The position numbers and the translations under genes were made by a program. From Prochlorococcus sp. AG-418-D13 (GTDB lineage Bacteria; Cyanobacteriota; Cyanobacteriia; PCC-6307; Cyanobiaceae), in NCBI GenBank assembly GCA_003214315.1, contig QCLU01000012.1, positions 1 through 44,417 of the forward strand: 44,417 nt of DNA, in the 5' to 3' direction. Shown here in pieces: positions 33,304 through 41,700 of the stretch; position 1 is the first letter of the stretch, and the number at the start of each line of letters is the position of its first letter. The notes beneath the pieces were generated by a model, which was given only the letters and a program-made list of their open reading frames with translations, ran no database searches and had not been told where the DNA came from.

Positions 33304-34941
33304 CTAGGTAATTACTGTAGGAGTTTCCATCTGAGTAAGTTTTGAAATATTCAATAAAGCATCTAAATCATTTATTAGAGGTTTCAAAGCGATCTGAGGA
33401 TTTAACGAAAGATTCTGTTGAGGATCGAAAAATTTCTCAAAGTAAAGTCGTAATGTTGCTCCCTTAGTTCCAGTTCCAGAAAGGCGCACAATTACTCGAG
33501 AATTATCATCAAGGACCAATCTTAAACCTTGATTTTCACTTATGGAATTATCAACGGGATCTAAATATGAAAAGTTATCTGCAACTTTAACTAAATGGCC
33601 AGCAAAACTATTTCCTTTTAAATTTTCGAGCATAGAAGTTAGATTACCAAAGATTTGATTAGCAATATTTGAGTGAATTGCCTCATAATCATGTCTTGAA
33701 TAATAATTCCTACCAAATTGTTTCCAATGATTCTGCATCAAATCACTTACCGAACATTTTTTCTCAGCTAAAACTTGTAACCAATACAAAACTGCCCATA
33801 GTCCATCTTTCTCTCTCACATGATTACTACCTGTTCCGAAACTTTCTTCTCCACATAAAGTAATTAAATTGGAATCTAAAAGATTTCCAAAAAACTTCCA
33901 GCCAGTAGGTGTCTCGAAACAAGGTATATTTAATGCTCGAGCAACATTATCAACCGCTGAGCTGGTTGGCATGGATCTTGCCACACCTGTAATACCATCT
34001 TTATAACCAGGGACACATTTTGTGTTAGCAGTTATAACTGCAAGGCTGTCACTAGGATTTACAAAACATCCACTTCCTAAAATCATATTCCTATCTCCAT
34101 CTCCATCGCATGCAGCACCAAAACTGTAAGATTTTTTATTCAATAACAAATCAGCCAAGTGGGATGCATAAGTAAGATTAGGATCAGGATGTAAACCTCC
34201 AAAATCTTTTAACGGGTTCCCATTCATGACACACTCATGTGTAAGACCCATTTTTTCAACAAAAATATTTTTTGCATATGGGCCGGTAACCGCATTCATT
34301 GCATCAAAGATTAACGAGAAGTCTTTTTTTAAAAAATCACTAATTTGATCAAAATCAAAAATTTTCTCCATTAAATAAGAATAATCTTTTAATCCATCAA
34401 TAATTTCTAAGGTAGTTTCACCATAAGAATAAGTTCCATATTCACTAAAATTAGGTAATTGAATTTTACAAATTTTATAACTAGTTAGTAATTGTGAAGC
34501 CTTGAAAATCTTATTAGTAATTATTTCAGGAGCTGGGCCACCATTAGAGATATTCAATTTCACTCCAAAGTCGCCATCAATCCCACCAGGATTATGACTT
34601 GCAGAAAGAATAATTCCACCAATAGCGTTTTCTTTTCTAATTAAATGTGATGTCGCAGGAGTAGATAATAAACCGTATTTTGGAACAATAACCTTTTGAA
34701 CTTTATGAGCTATGCATATTTGGACAATTTTTTCTATTGCTTCAATATTGCCATATCTGCCATCACCACCAACTACTAATGTTGAACCTTGTAAATCTGT
34801 CAATGATTGTAAGATTGCTTCAATAAAAATTTCTAGATAATGTTCTTCCTGAAACTTTAAAGTACTTTTTCTTAAACCAGATGTTCCTGGTTTTTGATCT
34901 AGAAAAGGAGAATTAATATTAATTACATTAACTTGTGTCAT
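33304..34941 (-). CDS. pgm: Alpha-D-glucose phosphate-specific phosphoglucomutase
   Basis: Interconverts glucose-1-phosphate and glucose-6-phosphate, linking glycogen to central metabolism. It has 545 residues with the four-domain alpha-D-phosphohexomutase layout. The substrate loop FLDQKPGTSGLRKST is near the N-terminus. The catalytic phosphoserine is Ser115 in LSASHNPGG, the metal-binding loop is GACDGDGDRNMI, the sugar loop is CGEESFGTGSNHVREKDG, and the phosphate-binding loop is RLSGTGTKGATLRLYFE. All key residues are present. RarA lies downstream with a 33-base gap; a 56-aa membrane protein gene lies upstream on the same strand. Confidence 0.96.
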   Translation of the reverse strand: MTQVNVININSPFLDQKPGTSGLRKSTLKFQEEHYLEIFIEAILQSLTDLQGSTLVVGGDGRYGNIEAIEKIVQICIAHKVQKVIVPKYGLLSTPATSHLIRKENAIGGIILSASHNPGGIDGDFGVKLNISNGGPAPEIITNKIFKASQLLTSYKICKIQLPNFSEYGTYSYGETTLEIIDGLKDYSYLMEKIFDFDQISDFLKKDFSLIFDAMNAVTGPYAKNIFVEKMGLTHECVMNGNPLKDFGGLHPDPNLTYASHLADLLLNKKSYSFGAACDGDGDRNMILGSGCFVNPSDSLAVITANTKCVPGYKDGITGVARSMPTSSAVDNVARALNIPCFETPTGWKFFGNLLDSNLITLCGEESFGTGSNHVREKDGLWAVLYWLQVLAEKKCSVSDLMQNHWKQFGRNYYSRHDYEAIHSNIANQIFGNLTSMLENLKGNSFAGHLVKVADNFSYLDPVDNSISENQGLRLVLDDNSRVIVRLSGTGTKGATLRLYFEKFFDPQQNLSLNPQIALKPLINDLDALLNISKLTQMETPTVIT

Positions 34942-34973
34942 ATTTTTTAGTAACTTCCAAAAATCTAACTAAA

Positions 34974-35144
34974 TTAATGAGGCATTTCGGAGGTTCTTAA
35001 CATAGCGATAAACCATAATGAGGAAATTAATAATGCACTAAGAATTCCATAGTTAACACCAAATTTAGAAATTGTAATTGGAACTATTAGTGGAAACGTT
35101 AATGCCCCAAGCATTGGGGTAAAAGCTACAATTTTTTTCAGCAT
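34974..35144 (-). CDS. Small two-span membrane protein, 56 aa
   Basis: A 56-codon gene on the minus strand between pgm and the DUF4912 gene. The protein starts MLKKIVAFTPMLGALTFPLI, continues with VPITISKFGVNYGILSALLI and ends SSLWFIAMLRTSEMPH. Two hydrophobic segments (about 5-25 and 31-50) are separated by a short turn. The family is not recognised; the size and the good start and stop suggest a genuine small protein. It starts 13 bases from the DUF4912 gene stop and ends about 30 bases before pgm, so it may be cotranscribed with them. Confidence 0.65.
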   Translation of the reverse strand: MLKKIVAFTPMLGALTFPLIVPITISKFGVNYGILSALLISSLWFIAMLRTSEMPH

Positions 35145-35156
35145 TAATTTAATTTA

Positions 35157-36243
35157 TTAAAACCATTCAGTCTCAGCATTATCTTTTTCATTAGTATCGT
35201 CAAGTGGTGTAGTTCTATCAAATTTCATTGATATACTTTTTTCTTGCTCACCAGATAGATCAACAGCTTTAATATCATATTTTTGAGTCCCGTCTCTAAA
35301 TGGAACTTGAATTCTAAAAGTACCATCTGCGGCAAGGGGTACATCTTCTCCACCTATTGTAAGTTTTGCAGAAGGCTCTGTAGCTCCATAAACAATTAAT
35401 TCAGAATCAGCAACGAGCCAAAAAGATCTATTTTTCACAATTCCGCTTCCAGAATCATTTAAACCTGATGACCATTTACCAGCACCTGAGTCTGTAAGAT
35501 TATCATTAAGATCTTTTGAATTTACGTTTTCCATAAATTCTTCAGAACCAACTTTTCTTCTGAGAGGAATGTTAGTTGCTGCTTGGTATAACCTTTCATG
35601 CATACCATTTTGTTCTGAAACAACAGGATCTGAAATATCTAGGATTGATTCAGAAGTAGAATCCAAATTAAAAGGTACAAATTTATCAAGAATTTGCTCA
35701 GAAGGATGAGAGCCAGGAACGTGACTTATGGAAGAAAATGCCAATGACATCCAGTTAAAACCATATTTATAACCTAATTCGACTTTATAGTCTCTATCTG
35801 GAAGTGGGATTGGCAAGTACCACTCAGTACTGTAACTATCAACTGCTATTTCCCTTAGTGTTCCTTGATTCAAATTGCTTCCTTCAGAACCAGATGCATC
35901 AAATAATCGTAAACATAATTTATTGGCTCCCAAAGATTGCGCCTTTTCTCTATCTGCATCAGAAATTTGCCAAAAAAACATAAGCCCAATCTGGATCTCG
36001 GGGTAGGAATACAACATTTGTTTTAACTTCTTCACTACTGTTGAAAGCACTGGACTCGAAAGTGTCTTCAGATTTTGACTGAGTTAAAGTAGTGTATGTT
36101 TTTTTTGTAGATTTTTCTTGGTATTTGAATATTAAATCAACTAAAACAGCTTTTGTTTTGCGACTGTATAGCGGAACTGATAATTTACTTGCTTCTTGAC
36201 GCAATTGTCTGAGGGTAAGTGAGAGTAATTGATCTTTATTCAT
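35157..36243 (-). pseudogene. DUF4912-domain protein gene, interrupted by a frameshift
   Basis: The two halves join into one protein. The 5' part (start ATG 36243, MNKDQLLSLTLRQLRQEASK, a SAP/Rho-N-like domain) runs to VVFLPRDPDWAYV and then stops as FLANF in its own frame. The 3' part begins, in the next frame, FWQISDADREKAQSLG and continues through a Ser/Thr/Asp-rich DUF4912 protein to 35157. The junction is the A7 run at 35972-35978 (T7 on the coding strand). Removing one base gives DPDWAYVFWQISD and an uninterrupted 361-residue protein. It could be a pseudogene, a homopolymer sequencing error or a slippage site. DUF4912 proteins are cyanobacterial and unstudied. No other damage is visible. 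Confidence 0.82.
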
Positions 36244-36527
36244 GATCCCATCAGCCACTTTAAATTCTCCGATTTTGTTTGGGATCAGTATGTTCTTTTT
36301 TTTGAGGAATTGTGTGTCTTTTTGCCCTGTCGTCAGCATCCTCTGACTACTAAAAAATTCTCAAGATTGATATTTCTCTTCAAAACTGTTGGTATCAATG
36401 CAATTAATTAATTTTCAGGTTTTTTTTTAATGTAAATTAATTTTCTTTTTTTTTAAATTTTATTACCTAAATTTGTTAACGACTCAACAAAAATATATTT
36501 TTTCTTCGGGATCAATTAAAAGGGGAT
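36244..36527. other. Longest spacer: 5' region of the DUF4912 gene
   Basis: A 284-base region without a gene I can support. It holds several long T runs and a small potential hairpin (GTCAG at 36332-36336 and CTGAC at 36343-36347). On the minus strand, TAATAAAAT-like boxes near 36460 could be a promoter for the DUF4912 gene. No tRNA-like or terminator-like element is seen. Confidence 0.4.
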
Positions 36528-36881
36528 TTAACGTTGTTTAATTAGAAGTAATAAATCATCTATCTCTAAATCCTCAATATTTTTACCTATTTTTTTTGAA
36601 AAAATACTTAATTTTTTCGAAGTGGATTCTAACTGCTCATAAAAAAGATCACTAAATTTTTTATCATCAAATTTTTTGGATTGGTTATCACACCATTCTC
36701 TCAGGGGATTTTTATTTTCATATTCAAAACTATTATCTACATTGATAATTTTTATAATCTGGAGGGAATGAGCGAGTATTCTTAAATGATGTTTCTGCAT
36801 TATAGGTAGATCAAGATTATCAATTTCTTGAATAGTTTCTATGTTTAAAGGATTAGACAAGGGATCAAGATGATTAGACAT
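36528..36881 (-). CDS. Conserved hypothetical protein divergent from sufB, 117 aa
   Basis: A soluble helical protein without signal peptide or TM span, rich in Lys, Asp, Leu and Ile. Segments IQEIDNLDLPIMQKHHLRILAHSL, NPLREWCDNQSKKF and GKNIEDLEIDDLLLLI look conserved, but no family is recognised. In other cyanobacteria the gene divergent from sufBCDS is often sufR, a winged-helix Fe-S repressor. This protein has only one cysteine and no HTH, so it is not SufR. A role in Fe-S assembly is only suggested by position. The 95-base spacer to sufB holds both promoters. Confidence 0.75.
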   Translation of the reverse strand: MSNHLDPLSNPLNIETIQEIDNLDLPIMQKHHLRILAHSLQIIKIINVDNSFEYENKNPLREWCDNQSKKFDDKKFSDLFYEQLESTSKKLSIFSKKIGKNIEDLEIDDLLLLIKQR

Positions 36882-36939
36882 TAATTTTTAGTTTAAATAA
36901 AGGAAAAAAACTCAATATTGGGGGTATCTTTAGTTAGAG

Positions 36940-36947
36940 TATATAAA
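36940..36947 (+). promoter_or_regulatory. Possible -10 box of the suf operon
   Basis: TATATAAA lies about 30 bases before the sufB ATG in the spacer shared with the divergent gene. It fits an AT-rich -10 box, but a -35 box is not obvious. Low confidence: similar strings are common here. Confidence 0.28.
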
Positions 36948-36976
36948 GCTAATTGTAATAAGTTATTTTTGATAAC

Positions 36977-38419
36977 ATGGTCAACGAAAATTTAGTTAAA
37001 GATGTAGTAAAAGAACCTTATAAATATGGTTTCGTTACTGATATTGAAACTGAAAAAATATCAAAGGGATTAAATGAAGATATCGTAAGATTAATTTCAC
37101 AGAAAAAAGAAGAGCCAAAATATCTTCTTGATTTTAGATTAAAAGCATTTAAAAAATGGCAAAAAATGAAAGAGCCTGATTGGGCAGGATTAGGATATAA
37201 AAAAATTGATTATCAAGATATAATTTATTACTCTGCTCCTAAGCAAAAAGAGAAAATTTCTAGTTTAGATGAAGTTGATCCCAAACTTCTTGAGACTTTT
37301 GACAAACTGGGGATACCCCTTACAGAGCAAAAAAAACTCACAAATGTAGCAGTAGACGCTGTCTTTGATAGTGTTTCTATAGCCACAACTTTTAGAGAAG
37401 AACTTGCTGAACATGGAGTCATATTTTGCTCAATTAGTGAAGCAGTAAAAAATCACTCGGATTTGATTGAAAAATATTTAGGTACAGTAGTTCCAGCTAG
37501 TGATAATTATTTTGCAGCACTAAATTCTGCTGTTTTTAGTGATGGTTCTTTTGTTTTTATTCCAAAAGGTGTTACCTGCCCTATGGATCTATCTTCCTAT
37601 TTCAGAATTAATAGTGGAGATTCAGGACAATTCGAAAGGACACTAATCATTGCTGAGGAATCAAGTTCTGTGAGTTATCTAGAAGGTTGTACAGCTCCAA
37701 TGTTTGATACGAATACCCTACATGCAGCAGTTGTAGAGCTTATAGCATTAGACGACGCCTCAATAAAATATTCAACGGTGCAAAATTGGTATGCTGGTGA
37801 TGAAGAAGGTATTGGAGGAATTTTTAATTTTGTCACCAAGAGAGGAAAATGTTTAGGTAAGAGAAGTAAAATTAGCTGGTCTCAAGTTGAAACAGGGTCT
37901 GCAATTACATGGAAATATCCTAGCTGTCTTCTTTTAGGGGAAGAATCTGTAGGAGAATTTTATTCAGTGGCACTCACCAATAATCTTCAACAAGCAGATA
38001 CCGGCACAAAAATGATACATATTGGTCCTAAGACCAAATCAACTATTGTTAGCAAAGGTATTAGTGCAGGCAACTCTATAAATAGTTATAGAGGTCTTGT
38101 CAAAATGGGAACAAAAGCTACAGGAGCAAGAAATTACAGTCAATGTGATTCAATGTTGATTGGGGATCAAGCTTCTGCAAATACATTCCCTTACATCAAA
38201 TCTCAACAACCCAATTCTGAAATTGAGCATGAAGCAAGCACATGTAGAATCTCAGAAGACCAACTTTTTTATCTCCAAAGCAGAGGTATAGAATTTGAGG
38301 AGGCAGTATCTATGATGGTCAGCGGTTTTTGCAGAGATGTATTTAATCAATTACCTATGGAATTTGCTGCTGAAGCTGATAAGTTACTTGCACTTAAACT
38401 AGAGGGATCAGTAGGTTAA
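36977..38419 (+). CDS. sufB: Fe-S cluster assembly scaffold SufB
   Basis: Scaffold subunit of the SufBC2D complex that assembles and transfers [4Fe-4S] and [2Fe-2S] clusters, needed in large amounts by photosystem I and cytochromes. It has 480 residues, the usual length. The parallel beta-helix region has [40 protein letters not shown] and [21 protein letters not shown], with the C-terminal [19 protein letters not shown] and the [21 protein letters not shown] end shared with SufD. First gene of sufBCDS, 21 bases before sufC. Confidence 0.97.
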   Translation: MVNENLVKDVVKEPYKYGFVTDIETEKISKGLNEDIVRLISQKKEEPKYLLDFRLKAFKKWQKMKEPDWAGLGYKKIDYQDIIYYSAPKQKEKISSLDEVDPKLLETFDKLGIPLTEQKKLTNVAVDAVFDSVSIATTFREELAEHGVIFCSISEAVKNHSDLIEKYLGTVVPASDNYFAALNSAVFSDGSFVFIPKGVTCPMDLSSYFRINSGDSGQFERTLIIAEESSSVSYLEGCTAPMFDTNTLHAAVVELIALDDASIKYSTVQNWYAGDEEGIGGIFNFVTKRGKCLGKRSKISWSQVETGSAITWKYPSCLLLGEESVGEFYSVALTNNLQQADTGTKMIHIGPKTKSTIVSKGISAGNSINSYRGLVKMGTKATGARNYSQCDSMLIGDQASANTFPYIKSQQPNSEIEHEASTCRISEDQLFYLQSRGIEFEEAVSMMVSGFCRDVFNQLPMEFAAEADKLLALKLEGSVG

Positions 38420-38440
38420 TGAGTCAATTTCTAAACTGAA

Positions 38441-39229
38441 ATGCAAAATAAAATGAAAGAATCAGATCCAATTTTAGAAGTTGAAAATCTCTCTGCATCT
38501 ACTGATAATCTTCCAATTTTAAAAGGGGTTTCACTTACTGTCTATCCTGGTGAAATCCATGCCATTATGGGAAGAAATGGATGTGGCAAAAGTACTCTTT
38601 CGAAAATCATTGCAGGACATCCCTCCTATAATATTACAAATGGCGACATAAAATTTTTAGGTGCAAGCATCAACTCTCTAGAACCTGAAGAGAGAGCTCA
38701 ATCAGGAATTTTTCTTGGTTTTCAATATCCAATTGAGATTCCAGGTGTAAGTAATCTTGAGTTTCTTAGAGTTTCAACTAATGCTAGAAGAAAATTCCTA
38801 AACAAAGAAGAGTTAGATACTTTTGATTTTGAAGAATTAGTTAAAGAAAAGTTAGAACTTGTGAAAATGGATCATGCATTCCTATCAAGGAGTGTAAATC
38901 AAGGATTTTCCGGAGGTGAAAAAAAAAGAAATGAAATTCTGCAAATGGCTTTACTTGAGCCTAAGATAGCAATATTAGATGAAACCGATTCTGGTCTAGA
39001 TATTGATGCTCTAAGAATAGTGGCATCAGGAATTAAAAAAATATCTAATACACAAACTGGAATTATACTAATTACCCACTACCAAAGATTATTAGATGAA
39101 ATTGAACCAAATTATGTCCATGTTATGTCAGACGGACAAATCATAAAAACTGGTGAGAGTAATCTTGCTCTAGAGCTTGAGAAAAAAGGGTATGAATGGA
39201 CTGATAACTTTATAAAAAATACGAAATAA
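38441..39229 (+). CDS. sufC: Fe-S cluster assembly ATPase SufC
   Basis: ABC-type ATPase that drives the SufBC2D scaffold. It has 262 residues. Walker A is GRNGCGKS (44-51), signature [14 protein letters not shown] and Walker [13 protein letters not shown], followed by the H-loop LITHYQRLL. The extended Q-loop [11 protein letters not shown] is typical of SufC. The ATG at 38441 is used; an in-frame ATG at 38453 (MKESDP) is a plausible alternative that would drop four residues. The stop is directly followed by the sufD ATG. Confidence 0.97.
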   Translation: MQNKMKESDPILEVENLSASTDNLPILKGVSLTVYPGEIHAIMGRNGCGKSTLSKIIAGHPSYNITNGDIKFLGASINSLEPEERAQSGIFLGFQYPIEIPGVSNLEFLRVSTNARRKFLNKEELDTFDFEELVKEKLELVKMDHAFLSRSVNQGFSGGEKKRNEILQMALLEPKIAILDETDSGLDIDALRIVASGIKKISNTQTGIILITHYQRLLDEIEPNYVHVMSDGQIIKTGESNLALELEKKGYEWTDNFIKNTK

Positions 39230-40447
39230 ATGGAAATTATTGAAAAGATAAAAACCAATAAATCGATTGATAATTTAACAGAAATACAAAAATTCTGTCT
39301 AGATAAATTAGAATCAACCCCCCTCCCTAATCCTAAAAGTGAACAATGGAGACTTGCAAATAAATCAAAATTGTCAAACTTTTTAGACTACTCGGTTAAT
39401 GAAAAAAATCCAAAATTTGATACACCTTTTCCTAACACTTCACAAAGTAATATTAGGTTAGTAATTGGTGATAATTGCCTAATTAATGTAATAGAGGAAA
39501 ATTATTCAATAAAGCAACTAAGTGAGGATAAATTAGTTAAATATATCAAGGAACAGATATCTTGTTTTAATCAAAACGAAAATTGGAGTGAATTACTAAA
39601 TCTGTCTTTAAACTCTAGAAAGAATACCTTGGGATTAAAAATAAATGGATCAGAAATTCCTCCTATTGAAATCTTTAGTCACGCATCAAGTAATTCTTTA
39701 AACGCAAAAACCCTAGTAATATTTTTAGAAAAGAATTGTGATATAGATTTATTACAAGTAAATCTTGGTAAAGACAACTCTTCATTATCTCAATCAACAT
39801 TCTTTTGTTTAGAAGAAAATAGTTCCGTAAACCACGGTGTTGTTTCTTACGGTGAAAACAAATCAAATCTATTAAATTCTCTCAATGTAATTCAACAAAA
39901 AAATAGCGAATACAATTTAGGATCTTTACATTTCAAATTTAATTATGCAAGATTTGAAATTCGTATTAAACAATCTGAAGGAAACGCTAAAACAAATATC
40001 AAAGGTATGCAAATAACAAAAAAAGATGAACAAATTTCTACTTATACAAAAATAGACTTTAATGGCCCAAATGGATTTCTAGATCAAATAAACAAATCAC
40101 TTGCTGACGATAAATCACATGCAATATTTGAAGGTTCAATAATAGTTCCGAAAATTGCCCAAAAAACTGATGCTTCGCAATTAAGCAGAAATTTACTTTT
40201 ATCAAACCTCGCACAAATAGATACCAAACCTCAATTAGAAATAATTGCTGATGATGTCAAATGCAAACATGGAGCAACAATTTCGCAATTAAATGAAGAA
40301 GAACTTTTTTATATGCGAACAAGAGGGATCACATTACCAGAAGCAAGTAAACTACAATTAAGTTCTTACTTTCAAGAAATAACTTCATTTATTCCCGTTT
40401 CAAAAGATAGATGGGATTTGCTTGATAAACTTTTAAATGAGAATTAA
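39230..40447 (+). CDS. sufD: Fe-S cluster assembly protein SufD
   Basis: Partner of SufB in the SufBC2D scaffold; involved in iron acquisition and cluster transfer. It has 405 residues and is divergent in its N-terminal 100 residues, as is usual for SufD. The C-terminal core shows KTDASQLSRNLLLSNLAQ, DTKPQLEIIADDVKCKHGATISQLNEEELFYMRTRG, the motif shared with SufB. The ATG directly follows the sufC stop; the stop TAA overlaps the ATG of sufS by one base (TAATG), showing tight coupling. Confidence 0.94.
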   Translation: MEIIEKIKTNKSIDNLTEIQKFCLDKLESTPLPNPKSEQWRLANKSKLSNFLDYSVNEKNPKFDTPFPNTSQSNIRLVIGDNCLINVIEENYSIKQLSEDKLVKYIKEQISCFNQNENWSELLNLSLNSRKNTLGLKINGSEIPPIEIFSHASSNSLNAKTLVIFLEKNCDIDLLQVNLGKDNSSLSQSTFFCLEENSSVNHGVVSYGENKSNLLNSLNVIQQKNSEYNLGSLHFKFNYARFEIRIKQSEGNAKTNIKGMQITKKDEQISTYTKIDFNGPNGFLDQINKSLADDKSHAIFEGSIIVPKIAQKTDASQLSRNLLLSNLAQIDTKPQLEIIADDVKCKHGATISQLNEEELFYMRTRGITLPEASKLQLSSYFQEITSFIPVSKDRWDLLDKLLNEN

Positions 40448-41700
40448 TGGAAACGATTCAAAATTTTCCTGACATAACGAAGAAAGACTTTCCTCTTTTA
40501 AATAAGAACTTAAAAAGTAATGAGCAAATTATTTATTTAGATCATGCTGCAACCACTCAAAAACCAATTCAGGTTTTAAAAAAAATTGATGAATATTATA
40601 GAAATTTTAATGCCAATGTACATAGAGGCGCACATCAATTAAGTGCTAAAGCAACAGAAGAATTTGAAAATGCAAGATATTTAATTAGTAAATATATAAA
40701 AGCGAACTCAACAAAAGAAATTATTTTCACAAGAAATGCTACTGAAGCAATCAATCTTGCGGCTAGATCATGGGGCGAATCTTCATTAAGAGAAAACGAT
40801 GAAATTCTCTTATCAATAATGGAGCATCATAGTAATATTGTTCCATGGCAAATGGTTGCAGCAAAAAATAAATGCAAATTAAAATTTATAGGTATAGATA
40901 AAAATGGGAAATTAGATATAGAAGATTTTAAATCAAAACTAACATCTAGAACTAAGCTTGTTAGCCTAGTACATGTTAGTAATACTCTAGGTTGCTGTAA
41001 TCCAATCAAAGACATAACTAAATTAGCCAAACAAAAAGGTTCTTTAGTGTTAATAGATGCATGTCAAAGTTTGGCGCATCAAAAACTGGATGTGATTGAT
41101 CTTGATATAGATTTTTTAGCGGGATCAGGACATAAACTTTGCGGTCCTACAGGTATTGGTTTCCTCTGGTCAAGAAAAAAAATCTTAGAAAAAATTCCTC
41201 CTCTCTTTGGAGGTGGCGAAATGATTCAAGATGTTTTTGAAGAGACAAGTACTTGGGCAGAGCTACCACATAAATTTGAAGCTGGCACTCCAGCCATTGC
41301 AGAAGCAATAGGTCTTGCAGAAGCAATTAATTATATAAACACTATTGGATTGGATGAAATTCATGAATATGAAAAGACTATTACTAAATATTTATTTGAA
41401 AAATTAAATCAAATAGAAAATGTTGAAATTATAGGTCCATCTCCGGAGATGGATCCAGACAGAGCATCACTTGCGACCTTTTATATAAAAAATATACATT
41501 CAAACGATATTGCTGAAATTCTCGATTCAAAAGGAATTTGCATCAGAAGTGGACATCATTGCTGTCAACCTCTTCACAGATACATTGGAATTAAATCAAC
41601 AGCTAGAATCAGCATGAATTTCACAACCAATAAGGAAGAAATTGATATATTTATAGAAAAATTAAAAGAAACTATAGATTTTCTAAAAATCAATTCTTAA
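40447..41700 (+). CDS. sufS: Cysteine desulfurase SufS
   Basis: PLP-dependent enzyme that takes sulfur from cysteine as an enzyme-bound persulfide for cluster assembly. It has 417 residues. The Schiff-base lysine is Lys230 in GSGHKLCGPTG, and the catalytic Cys372 lies in the RSGHHCCQPLH loop, with a second Cys373 next to it. Group-II (SufS/CsdA) features such as YLDHAATTQKP and HRGAHQLSAKAT are present. Last gene of the suf operon. No sufE or sufU lies next to it. Its stop interlocks with that of the convergent S9-peptidase reading frame in a shared TTAA. Confidence 0.97.
   Translation: METIQNFPDITKKDFPLLNKNLKSNEQIIYLDHAATTQKPIQVLKKIDEYYRNFNANVHRGAHQLSAKATEEFENARYLISKYIKANSTKEIIFTRNATEAINLAARSWGESSLRENDEILLSIMEHHSNIVPWQMVAAKNKCKLKFIGIDKNGKLDIEDFKSKLTSRTKLVSLVHVSNTLGCCNPIKDITKLAKQKGSLVLIDACQSLAHQKLDVIDLDIDFLAGSGHKLCGPTGIGFLWSRKKILEKIPPLFGGGEMIQDVFEETSTWAELPHKFEAGTPAIAEAIGLAEAINYINTIGLDEIHEYEKTITKYLFEKLNQIENVEIIGPSPEMDPDRASLATFYIKNIHSNDIAEILDSKGICIRSGHHCCQPLHRYIGIKSTARISMNFTTNKEEIDIFIEKLKETIDFLKINS

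Noticed and set aside
35972..35978. Programmed ribosomal frameshifting in the DUF4912 gene
   Set aside because: The needed shift is +1 at a T7 run, with no rare-codon pause or stop at the slip site; simple homopolymer indel explains it better. Transcriptional slippage remains possible.
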